DNA from: Micromonospora inositola
GTDB taxonomy: Bacteria > Actinomycetota > Actinomycetes > Mycobacteriales > Micromonosporaceae
DNA length: 64,000 nucleotides
Direction: 5' to 3'
Assembly (NCBI RefSeq): GCF_900090285.1
Contig: NZ_LT607754.1
Span: 4,118,001 to 4,182,000 of the forward strand
Below are positions 34,833 to 42,513 of the stretch, piece by piece. How positions within the stretch are numbered: position 1 is the stretch's first letter; the number at the start of each line of letters is the position of its first letter. The translations under genes and the position numbers were made by a program. The notes beneath the pieces are model-generated. The model worked only from the letters and a program-made list of their open reading frames with translations. It had not been told where the DNA came from and ran no database searches.

Positions 34833-35702
34833 TCAGGCGGTCGGCCGGGGGTTGATGCGACCGTACATGGGCAGCTGGAGGTTCGGTCCGTGCTTGTCCA
34901 GCTGGTCCCATGGACGGTTAAGCCCGAACGAGCCGAAGGTGCGCACGCGCGTGACGGCGTCGAGGTCCAACACGTCGATGAGGATCTCTTCGCCACCTCT
35001 GGCCTGCTGGCGGACGATGCCTTCGGGGTCTACGATCACCGACTCGCCGGTCGCGTGCGGATCTGAGCCGTTCACGCTGACCACGTACACCTGGTTAGCG
35101 CCAGCGTTGGCCCTGGCGAACACCAGTTCCATCTCGCGATCGCGGGTGGGGGTGAGCGTCGGTTGCAGCACCACTTCCGCACCTGACCACGCGAGCTGAC
35201 GGAAGACTTCCGGGAAGGCCCCGTCGTAGCAGATCGCGAGCCCGATGCGGGTTTTCCGATCGTCGCCGAGCTTCATGTCGAACACGACGAGGTCATCTCC
35301 CGGTGTGGTGGTCTCGTACGGTTGCCATGGGAAGCACTTGCGGTATCGGGCGGCGAGCCGCCCATCGGGCGCCACCACCACGGCGGTGTTGTGGACCGCG
35401 CCATGCAGACCGCGCTCGTACACGCTGCCTGGCACCAGCCACAGGCCGGTCTGGCGGGCCAGGTCGGCGAGTTTGTCGGTCAACGGACCGGGCAGTTCTA
35501 CGGCCGCCTGGTCCGCGTACGACGGGTCCTCTTGCAGCAGCAGGCCCGGCGCCGACAGGTGCAGCTCGGGGTGTACCACGAGCTGCACCTGCGGGAATGT
35601 CTCCCGGATGGCGTGGATCTGATCGGCGTAGCGCACCCAGGTTGCGTCAGTGTCGCCGGCAATGGGCTTGGTCTGGACGGCGGCTATCGCCAGGGTGCGC
35701 AT
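34833..35702 (-). CDS. nitrilase-superfamily carbon-nitrogen hydrolase (amidase type)
   Basis: Start ATG at 35702 has AAGGAG 5 nt upstream; an ATG six codons earlier is less likely. 289 residues. The catalytic triad is visible: Glu46 (VVHPELHLS), Lys122 (YRKCFPW) and Cys158 (GLAICYDGAFPE). The family cleaves nitriles, amides or carbamoyl groups. It lies 42 bp after the APC permease gene, clearly co-transcribed, so it probably hydrolyses the compound the permease imports (an amide or ureido compound). A TetR gene is divergent. Substrate not predictable from sequence alone. Confidence 0.9.
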   Translation of the reverse strand: MRTLAIAAVQTKPIAGDTDATWVRYADQIHAIRETFPQVQLVVHPELHLSAPGLLLQEDPSYADQAAVELPGPLTDKLADLARQTGLWLVPGSVYERGLHGAVHNTAVVVAPDGRLAARYRKCFPWQPYETTTPGDDLVVFDMKLGDDRKTRIGLAICYDGAFPEVFRQLAWSGAEVVLQPTLTPTRDREMELVFARANAGANQVYVVSVNGSDPHATGESVIVDPEGIVRQQARGGEEILIDVLDLDAVTRVRTFGSFGLNRPWDQLDKHGPNLQLPMYGRINPRPTA

Positions 35703-35744
35703 GCCACTCCTTGGAATCATTGCAATGGGGGGTGGTGCCTTTTT

Positions 35745-37319
35745 TCAAGAGGCGGGATCGGAGACGGCCGGTCCGAGCGGTTGCCTCTCCGTCAGCGCCG
35801 CGATATCGGCCGGCGACTCGCTGCCCGTCGACCCGGGGGACGCGAGCTTCGCCCGGAAGAAGGCGGGCCTGGCCAGCGAGTAGCCGAGCATCACCAGCGC
35901 TCCGAGCACGATGGTGCCGCCACCGATGAGCAGCACGCCTCCCACGCCGCCGATCGAGGTGACGCCGTAGTCCGGGGAGCGCATGTCCCACACGCTCTTG
36001 ACGAAGACAGCGGTGAGGGTCACCGCGCCGAACAGCGGCAGGATGCCCTTGAGCAGTAGGTCCTTGGCGCTGCCGGTGAGCACCCTGCGGAACTGCCACA
36101 CGCACGTGTAGCCGACCAGGGCGTAGTAGAACGCGATGAGCAGGCCGATCGATGCGATGGCATCGGCTGCCGCCTTGCCGCCGCCGAGCAGGCTCAGGCC
36201 CAGAAACAGGACGATGGTCGCTCCGCCGGTGACCGCGGTCGCTACAGACGGTGTCTGGAAGCGGCGGTTCATCCGCGCGAAGGAGGCCGGCACTGCCCTC
36301 GCCGTCGCCATCGAGAGCACGGTACGGGCGGTGGGCAGGATCCCGGTCTGCAGCGCGGCGATCGCCGAACTGAGGACGGCGAGGATCAGCAGCTTGCCCC
36401 AGGCCGAGCCGAGCACCGCGGCGCCGACCACGGCGAGCAGGTCGGCCGCGGTGTCCTCGTTGCCGAGGCCGATGCCGTCCGCGCCGACGCCCGCGTAGGC
36501 CTGGGCCGCCACGGTGGCGAGCACGAAGATGCCGATGAGCAGGGCCATCGAGATGACCGCGGCGCGTCCGGGGTTGCGGTCGGGGGCTTCGGTCTCCTCG
36601 TTGACGCTGACCGCGGAGTCCCATCCCCAGTACACGAAAATCGCGACGAGCAGGCCGGCCGCAAGCGTGCCGAACGAGCCCACACCGAGGGGATTGAACC
36701 AGCCCAGCGACGGCGTCGCGTGTCCGGCGGGGGCATGACCGGTGGCTACCTTCACCAGCGCCACCACCGCGAAGACGGCCAACATGATCAGTTCGACGAC
36801 CAGCAAGACGCGCTGAACCCAGACGGAGATCCCGATGCCTCGCCAGCACACCAGCGTCATCAGCGAGATCAGGCCGACGCCGACCACGGTGACCCAGGTC
36901 TGTGAGGCGGCGAGGCCTTCCGCGCCGAAGAGCAGTAGGAGGTACGAGCCAGCGATGCCAGCGAGGTACGCCATGGCGACGACGGACGCGGCCGTCATCA
37001 CCCAGCCACCGAGCCAGCCCGTGCGTGGGCCGAACGTACGGGCGGCCCAGGTGAACGTGGTGCCGCAGTCTGGGTCGACGCGATTGAGCTGAGCGAACGC
37101 GACCGCCACGCACATCATCGGGACGAACGCGAGCAGGAGCATCGCGGGGGCGGCGACCCCGACGGCGAGCACGATGTAGCCCACGCTGGCCGCAACCGTG
37201 TAGGCAGGCGCGGTCGCGGAGATGCCAATGACGATGCTGGAGGCGAGCCCGAGCGCGCCGCCTTTGAGTCCCTTGTCTGGTGCGCCCAGCGACGATGCCG
37301 GGGCTTGCGTGTCGCTCAC
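35745..37319 (-). CDS. APC-superfamily amino acid/polyamine permease
   Basis: 524 residues with 12 or more membrane helices. The N-terminus after a polar 18-residue stretch reads KGGALGLASSIVIGISATAP, the conserved TM1 motif of APC transporters, followed by AGVGAAAPAMLLLAFVPMMC-like helix 2 and VDPDCGTTFTWAARTFGPRT (the loop typical of the family). It imports amino acids, amines or related nitrogen compounds. First gene of a two-gene operon with the hydrolase. ATTCTTT/AAAGAAT repeats directly upstream suggest TetR control. Confidence 0.92.
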   Translation of the reverse strand: MSDTQAPASSLGAPDKGLKGGALGLASSIVIGISATAPAYTVAASVGYIVLAVGVAAPAMLLLAFVPMMCVAVAFAQLNRVDPDCGTTFTWAARTFGPRTGWLGGWVMTAASVVAMAYLAGIAGSYLLLLFGAEGLAASQTWVTVVGVGLISLMTLVCWRGIGISVWVQRVLLVVELIMLAVFAVVALVKVATGHAPAGHATPSLGWFNPLGVGSFGTLAAGLLVAIFVYWGWDSAVSVNEETEAPDRNPGRAAVISMALLIGIFVLATVAAQAYAGVGADGIGLGNEDTAADLLAVVGAAVLGSAWGKLLILAVLSSAIAALQTGILPTARTVLSMATARAVPASFARMNRRFQTPSVATAVTGGATIVLFLGLSLLGGGKAAADAIASIGLLIAFYYALVGYTCVWQFRRVLTGSAKDLLLKGILPLFGAVTLTAVFVKSVWDMRSPDYGVTSIGGVGGVLLIGGGTIVLGALVMLGYSLARPAFFRAKLASPGSTGSESPADIAALTERQPLGPAVSDPAS

Positions 37320-37341
37320 GGTGCTCTCCCGAGGATCGAAT

Positions 37342-37425
37342 CATTCTTTGAACTTCGGATTAAAGAATCGCCGCTTGCGCCTGTCAAGGGGTTCGTCTAG
37401 ATCTTGCACAACTTATGAAAGAATG
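37342..37425. promoter_or_regulatory. candidate TetR operator half-sites between permease and tetR
   Basis: ATTCTTT (37343-37349) and AAAGAAT (37362-37368) form an inverted repeat with a 12-nt spacer. A further AAAGAATG (37418-37425) repeats the half-site just before the TetR start, and CATTCTTT at 37342 is its exact inverse. AT-rich patches are rare in this DNA. Confidence 0.5.
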
Positions 37426-37430
37426 ACTGC

Positions 37431-38045
37431 GTGGCGAGGACGAAGAATCAGGGAGAGCGCCGTCGGCAGATCGTCGCTGCCGCGCAACGCGCTGTGGTCA
37501 AACACGGGCTGGCCCGGGTACGCCTACGTGACGTCGCTGACGAGGCGGGCCTCACCGCCGGCGCGGTCCTCTACTACTACGACGAGCTGGAGACTCTTCT
37601 GCTGGAAGCCCACCACCGCGCCATCGAACGGTTCTGTCGCGACCGCGAGGCGGCCGTTGACGCCGCCGCGGATCCTCACGAGAAGCTCGTCGCGGCGGTC
37701 CGCGCTGGCCTGCCCACCGGTCCTGACGACGAGCTCGTTCGGATGCTCTATGAGTTCGAAGGCCCCGCGTTCCGCAACCGCACCTTCGGTGCGCTCAACC
37801 ACGCCTACTTCGAACGACAGGTCGGCATCTACCACGCCATCCTCGCTGCGGGCGAGGCCACCGGCGTCTTTCGGCTCACCGCCGCCGCGCGCGTGATCGC
37901 CCGCAACCTGGTGGCGCTCGAAGACGGGTACGGCTTCTACGTGGTGCTCGAGGACAGTGACATCGACACCGCCGGTGCGGAGCAGTTGATCCTCAGCTAC
38001 GCGCAGACCGCGACTGGCGCGGCGTTCCGATCCGACGTCACGTGA
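37431..38045 (+). CDS. TetR-family regulator of the permease-hydrolase operon
   Basis: GTG at 37431; 204 residues, normal length. N-terminal helix-turn-helix: RRQIVAAAQRAVVKHGLARV then RLRDVADEAGLTAGAVLYYY. The ligand domain contains HRAIERFCRDREAAVDAAAD and FEGPAFRNRTFGALNHAYFE. It is divergent from the permease with a 111-bp gap carrying repeated ATTCTTT half-sites. It probably represses the operon and its own gene until the substrate or a product binds. Confidence 0.9.
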   Translation: MARTKNQGERRRQIVAAAQRAVVKHGLARVRLRDVADEAGLTAGAVLYYYDELETLLLEAHHRAIERFCRDREAAVDAAADPHEKLVAAVRAGLPTGPDDELVRMLYEFEGPAFRNRTFGALNHAYFERQVGIYHAILAAGEATGVFRLTAAARVIARNLVALEDGYGFYVVLEDSDIDTAGAEQLILSYAQTATGAAFRSDVT

Positions 38046-38099
38046 ACTCCGAATTTGGTAGCGGATCGATCTCTTTTGGAGGACCGAGCTATGTCACGC

Positions 38100-38319
38100 C
38101 CCCATGTGCTCGCGCCAGCCTCCGCCCGACCGCCTCGTCGCTGATCCTCTCGGCGAAGTCGGCCATGTCCTGGTATGCCACAGTCGTCGAATCGAGCGCC
38201 GTGGCGTGCCGACATCGGGCCGGGGTGGACGAGGCTTCCCGTCGCACACATGAGGTACACCAAGAGCAACGGCACTTGGGCGCTGTACTACGGAGACCGC
38301 AACCTGCGCTTCCACCGGT
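38100..38319. pseudogene. two small gene stumps (UPF0158-like, minus; DUF3024-like, plus)
   Basis: On the minus strand, 38100-38200 reads TTVAYQDMADFAERISDEAV, GRRLARAHGG, resembling the core of UPF0158 proteins. On the plus strand, 38250-38318 reads MRYTKSNGTWALYYGDRNLR then FHRW, the end of DUF3024 proteins. The DUF3024 trace stops where the IS6-type end begins at 38320. Both family calls rest on short stretches. Confidence 0.4.
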
Positions 38320-38694
38320 GGGGTCTGTTGCGTTGCCCGTGTCGAGGGATCGAGGCAGGCTTGACGGGTGCTGCGATCGAGTTCTCGTCGCCCCTGGTCG
38401 CCTCCGAAGTCGGCGTTTACCGGGTTCCGGTTTCCCGCAGAGGCGATCGTCGTCGCGGTCCGCTGGTACCTGCGGCACAATCTCTCCGTTGACGAAGCCC
38501 CCGGTCACCGGCGTGGACGCCCGTACCTGCTGACCCGGGTGAAGTGGGACGATGCCGCGGTCCGCGCTGATGTCCGGCAGTTCGTCGGCCACCACCTCGG
38601 TGATGCCGAGGCTGTACTGGTCATCGACGAGACGGGCGATCTGAAGAAGGGCCGACACACCGTCGGCGTGCAGCGACAGTACGGGTGGGCATGA
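38320..38694 (+). pseudogene. IS6-type 5' end fused to an IS701-type transposase fragment
   Basis: An IS6-like terminus (GGGGTCTGTTGCGTTGCCCG, 38320-38359) is followed by the IS6 transposase start (SAFTGFRFPAEAIVVAVRWY, LRHNLS). After about 38495 the same frame becomes an IS701-type transposase (WDDAAVRADVRQFVGHHLGD, AEAVLVIDETGDLKKGRHTV, GVQRQY) and stops at 38694. Neither half is complete. It is a deletion scar joining two elements. Confidence 0.7.
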
Positions 38695-38791
38695 CGGTCC
38701 GGCGCAGCTCCACGGTCTACAGCAAGGCGCTCACCACCGCGCCTGATCGTTAGCGTTCAGCCACCGAGATTCGGGAATGGTGGTGCCACGC

Positions 38792-39490
38792 TCAGCGACG
38801 TCCACGGTGGTTCTCGGACGCTGCCCACAAGGCGGCGCCCGCTCCGGGGCGTATGAGCCCGGTCTCGTACGCCAGCACGATCAGCTGCACCCGGCTGGTC
38901 ATCGCCAGCTTGGCCAGGATCCGGTTTACGTGTGTCTTGACGGTCGTGTCCGCGACCACCAGGTGCGCTGCGATCTCGTCGTTCGCCAGCCCCCGCGCGA
39001 TCAGCGTGAACACCTCCAGTTCCCGGTCGGTGAGGGTCGCGAGCGGCGTGGGCACCCCTTCGACGGGAGGGGGACGTCGTACATGCTCCTCGATCAGCCG
39101 TCGGGTGAGTGACGGCGCGAGCAGCGACTCTCCCGCCGCAACCGTGTCCACCCCCGCAACGAGTCGGTCTGGTGGCGTCGCCTTCAGCAGGAAGCCTGCG
39201 GCCCCGGCCTTGAGCGCGCCGTAGACGTAGGCGTCGAGGTCGTACGTCGTCAGGACCAGCACCCGCGACGGGAGGCCGGCGTCGGTGATCTGCGCGGTGG
39301 CCGCGATGCCGTCGAGCACGGGCATCCGGATGTCCATGAGTACGACGTCGGGCCGCGTACGTCGTACCGTCTCCACCGCCTCGCGGCCGTCCGCGGCGAG
39401 CCCCACCACGTCGATGCCGCGGGCCCTGAGCACCATCTCGAGGCCGAAGCGGACGAGGTCCTGGTCGTCGGCGACGACGACGCTGGTCAT
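38792..39490 (-). CDS. NarL/FixJ-type response regulator 2
   Basis: 232 residues. Receiver domain with DD at 8-9, phospho-acceptor Asp53 (VVLMDIRMP), Thr in VLTTYD and Lys in LLKATPPD; then the LuxR helix-turn-helix (LTDRELEVFTLIARGLANDE, DTTVKTHVNRILAKLAM). Its start overlaps the kinase stop by 4 nt, so the order is kinase then regulator. It ends with an Arg-rich tail. Confidence 0.95.
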   Translation of the reverse strand: MTSVVVADDQDLVRFGLEMVLRARGIDVVGLAADGREAVETVRRTRPDVVLMDIRMPVLDGIAATAQITDAGLPSRVLVLTTYDLDAYVYGALKAGAAGFLLKATPPDRLVAGVDTVAAGESLLAPSLTRRLIEEHVRRPPPVEGVPTPLATLTDRELEVFTLIARGLANDEIAAHLVVADTTVKTHVNRILAKLAMTSRVQLIVLAYETGLIRPGAGAALWAASENHRGRR

Positions 39491-40602
39491 GGCGTGGCAA
39501 CCGGGAGGGTCGCGTCGAGCTGGAACCTGCCGTCGCTGCCGATGCCGTGCGACAGGCTGCCGCCGAGCAGCGAGACGCGCTCGGCGATGCCGAGAAGCCC
39601 GAGCCCGCTTCCCAGTCCGCTGCTGCCGTTGCTCGGGTTCGAGGCGCGGATCGAGAGAACGGTCGGTGTGCAGGAGAGACGGAGGGCGGCGGTCCGATCA
39701 GCGCCGTAGCGCAGCGCGTTGGTCAGCGCCTCCTGGACGATCCGGTACGCCGAGACGTCGACGCCGGCCGGCAGCACGGGCAGCGGCTCGTCCACGTCGA
39801 CGGCGACGTTCAGGCCGTCGGCGCGGAACCGCTCGACGAGCTCGGGCAGGTCCGCCAGACCCGGGGCTGGCTGCAGGCCCAGCTCGTCGGCGTGGTCGCG
39901 GATCACGTGCAGCAGCGTGCCGGTCTCGGACAGGGCGCGCCGTCCGGTCGCGGCGACCGTCGCGAGGATCTGTTCGGCGCTGTCGGGGTCGCTGCGCACC
40001 AAGTCCTGTGCGGCGGCGGTCTGCACCACCATGGCGCTGACCGAGTGCGCGATCACGTCGTGCAGCTCGCGGGCAATTCGGTCCCGCTCGGCGCGCACCG
40101 CCTCGCGCTTCACCAGCTCCTGGTTGTGCTCGAGCAGCCCCTTCTGCTCGGCGAGCCTGCGGGTCAGCCGGCCCAGGACGTACGGCGGCGCGATCAGCGC
40201 GGCCACGAAGATCACGTCGGACCAGTTGTGGTGGCGCTGGTCGACGAACGCGTAGTCGGCGAATACCACCGCCGCCATCACCGCGACGCCGACCAACCCG
40301 CGCAGGTCGCGTACCCAGCGGGCGAGCGAGAACACCGCCAGGGCCCAGATCGGGATCGGAACGCTGGCCTCGTCGAGCTGCGGGCCCACCCAGGGAATCG
40401 CCAGCAGCACCACGGTGGCGAGCGTCGCCAGAACCAGCGGGTTGCGCCGTCGGAAGACCAGCAGGGCGCAGGCCACGACCTCGAGCACGGCGCCGAACCC
40501 CCACGGATGAGAGCCCATCGCCGCCATCTCGGCGACACCGACCATGGCGAGCGCCACCGGCAGTGCGGCGTCTCGCGCGAGGATTCGCCACGCAATGGTC
40601 AC
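39487..40602 (-). CDS. NarL/DesK-type sensor histidine kinase 2
   Basis: 371 residues, about five membrane helices in residues 10-145 with short loops. HisKA_3 domain with His181 (ARELHDVIAHSVSAMVVQ), a QTAAAQDLVRSDPDSAEQIL helix, and HATPase_c (AYRIVQEALTNALRYG; GSGLGLLGIAERVSLLGG). Start ATG at 40602. Head-to-head with the membrane protein at 40777 across 174 bp. Confidence 0.93.
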   Translation of the reverse strand: MTIAWRILARDAALPVALAMVGVAEMAAMGSHPWGFGAVLEVVACALLVFRRRNPLVLATLATVVLLAIPWVGPQLDEASVPIPIWALAVFSLARWVRDLRGLVGVAVMAAVVFADYAFVDQRHHNWSDVIFVAALIAPPYVLGRLTRRLAEQKGLLEHNQELVKREAVRAERDRIARELHDVIAHSVSAMVVQTAAAQDLVRSDPDSAEQILATVAATGRRALSETGTLLHVIRDHADELGLQPAPGLADLPELVERFRADGLNVAVDVDEPLPVLPAGVDVSAYRIVQEALTNALRYGADRTAALRLSCTPTVLSIRASNPSNGSSGLGSGLGLLGIAERVSLLGGSLSHGIGSDGRFQLDATLPVATP

Positions 40603-40660
40603 GGGTTGAGCGTAGGACCAGCCCAGCCCCTCACGCGCCCACCGTTAGGTGAAGCTGTTC

Positions 40661-40676
40661 TCCACCCTGGGGTGGA
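40661..40676. promoter_or_regulatory. 16-bp palindrome, candidate response-regulator site
   Basis: TCCACCC-TG-GGGTGGA, perfect 7-bp arms, in the divergent region between kinase 2 and the membrane protein. Similar TCCACCC elements occur between kinase 3 and its partner at 46073-46117. Confidence 0.5.
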
Positions 40677-40776
40677 CATGCGTCCGTGCCCAGCACTGAC
40701 GACCTCGGCGTGCCCGCCTTCCTAGCGTTTCGGTAGGACGGTCGGCAGGGGGTCGACCACGTGCTGAGGAGGATTC

Positions 40777-41454
40777 ATGTTGGAGTCGGTGGAGAGGCAA
40801 CGGACGATTGGGCGCTTCGCCTGGGTGATGGCGTGGTTCGGCCTGGTGGCCGGCCAGCTGCATGCGCTGGCGCGACACAATACCGTCGATGGAAAGGGCG
40901 ACCTGGAGCTGCCGCTGACCCGCCTGTGGTCGGACCCGGCCCGGTCTGCGCTGAAGCCGTTGCTCGACTGGGCGAACCCGGACGCCGTGTACCTGACCTA
41001 CGGGAAGATCTGGCTACCCGTGTTCGTGGCGTTCACACTGTGCGCGTTCGTCGTGCGCCGGCGGCGCGGCCCGGTCGGTTTCGAGAAGTGGGCCTGGCGG
41101 GTAGCGCTGACCGGCTACGTGTGGGCCTGCGTCGGGGTGTTCTGCGACTACTGGACCCAGTTCGGCACCTACAACGCGTTTTTCGAGACGGCGTTCCTGA
41201 TCACGTTGCCCGGCCTGCTGCTGACCCTGATCGGGTCGACGATGCTCGGCATTGCCCTGCTCCGCAGAGGCCTCACGCCGAAGCTGCCGGCGTGGCTGCT
41301 CGCCCTGCAGATCCCGCTGGCCGTCGCCATCGGCCAGGTCACGTCGATGGGCAGCATGGCCCTGCCCGTGATCTTCGCCTTCGGGATTCTCGGCCACCAG
41401 ATGGCCCGGGAGCGCACCTACATGGAGGTCGTCGGCGCCACGACCGTTGCCTGA
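40777..41454 (+). CDS. polytopic membrane protein, TCS partner 2
   Basis: ATG at 40777 follows GAGGAGG. 225 residues with about six helices (FAWVMAWFGLVAGQLHALAR; IWLPVFVAFTLCAFVVRRRR; TGYVWACVGVFCDYWTQFGT; FLITLPGLLLTLIGSTMLGI; WLLALQIPLAVAIGQVTSM; LPVIFAFGILGHQMA). Between helices 1 and 2 is a roughly 50-residue outside loop. Less similar to the other three partners but in the same divergent position. No known family. Confidence 0.78.
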   Translation: MLESVERQRTIGRFAWVMAWFGLVAGQLHALARHNTVDGKGDLELPLTRLWSDPARSALKPLLDWANPDAVYLTYGKIWLPVFVAFTLCAFVVRRRRGPVGFEKWAWRVALTGYVWACVGVFCDYWTQFGTYNAFFETAFLITLPGLLLTLIGSTMLGIALLRRGLTPKLPAWLLALQIPLAVAIGQVTSMGSMALPVIFAFGILGHQMARERTYMEVVGATTVA

Positions 41455-41488
41455 CCTTCTCCACTGCACTCCGTCCGCCACGGGTGGT

Positions 41489-41519
41489 CACGAAGGGCTG
41501 TCTGCGGCGGCCCTTCGTG
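41489..41519 (+). terminator. hairpin after membrane protein 2
   Basis: CACGAAGGGC (41489-41498) pairs with GCCCTTCGTG (41510-41519), loop of 11 nt, 35 bp after the stop. Confidence 0.6.
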
Positions 41520-41879
41520 CCGGCGGCTGCCAGAGGAGACTCCTCGACGTGCTCGGGGTAGTCGTCGGGGACCAGTCCGAGCCGCCGCGCCTGGGTGTAC
41601 CTGCCCTGGAGTCGCGCCAGGTGCGCGATGGGAAGGGCCTGACTGTGATCGGTTCAGAGGCTGATCGAGGGGAAGGCCTCGCCGCCGCACTCGCCAAGCT
41701 GGGTTCGACGCTGCCTGTGAGTGTCCCGGCAGCAGCAGTGTCGAGAATCGTGTGATTCATCGTGGGCAGCTGATCCCCGCCCGCGTGCTGGCGACGAGCT
41801 AAAGGTGGGGGTGGGGTGGCTCGCCGTCCACCGTGGAACCGATCCTCCTAGGACGGTCTGGGCGGTGTGGCGTGGGCGG

Positions 41880-42140
41880 GGGCGTCCGCAGCGGCGCGGC
41901 CACCAGTCCCGCATCGGCGTGGTCGCCGAGCCGCCGGCGTAGCCGTGCCCGTTGTGGCACTGCTGCGGCTCGTCGCCCACCAGCTCCCGGGCCTGGCGGT
42001 AGGGGAAGGCGACCACGTGCGGGTCGGCGCGGGCCCGCTCGATCAGGCGGCGCAGGTCGGCGGGGGAGTCGACGACGCGCTCCAGGACGGTCACGCCGGT
42101 GGGCGAGTTGTCGGCCCGGTCCCAGCGGATCGTGATGTGC
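41880..42140 (-). pseudogene. hypothetical gene remnant with CHNGHG motif
   Basis: Minus-strand codons read WHITIRWDRADNSPTGVTVL, ERVVDSPADLRRLIERARAD, PHVVAFPYRQARELVGDEPQ, QCHNGHGYAGG, then lose coding character. An in-frame TAG lies just upstream of WHITIRW, so the 5' end is also damaged unless GTG at 42094 is the start. The CHNGHG motif suggests a metal or zinc site. A LexA box lies 30-80 bp upstream. Confidence 0.45.
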
Positions 42141-42172
42141 CAGCGCGTTCGCTACTCCACGCGGCCAGGTTA

Positions 42173-42188
42173 TCGAACAAATGTTCGA
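42173..42188. promoter_or_regulatory. LexA (SOS) box
   Basis: TCGAACAAATGTTCGA is a perfect inverted repeat and fits the Gram-positive LexA consensus CGAAC-N4-GTTCG exactly. The nearest downstream gene on the minus strand is the remnant at 41880-42140. On the plus side nothing certain starts for 325 bp. Confidence 0.75.
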
Positions 42189-42513
42189 CCAGGCCGGAGG
42201 GCTGGCCTCGTCGGCACGGTCAAGGCTGACGTCATGGTGCCTCCCGGCGTCGCTGCCATGCGGGCCTCTGCCGCGGACTTAATCACCGGCCCATCATGCT
42301 GTCACCTGAACAGTCCCAAGCCCGACGCTCAGGACGCACTCCTCCAAGCTGTCAGCGACGCCGGTCGTTTCCTCGGTGCCGATGGCGCGTTGACCAGCCC
42401 GGGGGACCGTCCACCATGAGGAACTCCTGATGGTTCGTCCGATGACCCCGATGCCGGCCGTCGCGTCACCGCCCCCCGTGTAGCGGCGTGCAGGGTTGGA
42501 GCAGTGAGGCCCC
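42189..42513. other. intergenic, no gene assigned
   Basis: Upstream of the kinase gene. A plus-strand frame from an ATG at 42234 (MVPPGVAAMRASAAD) is short and has no recognisable domain. Confidence 0.4.
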
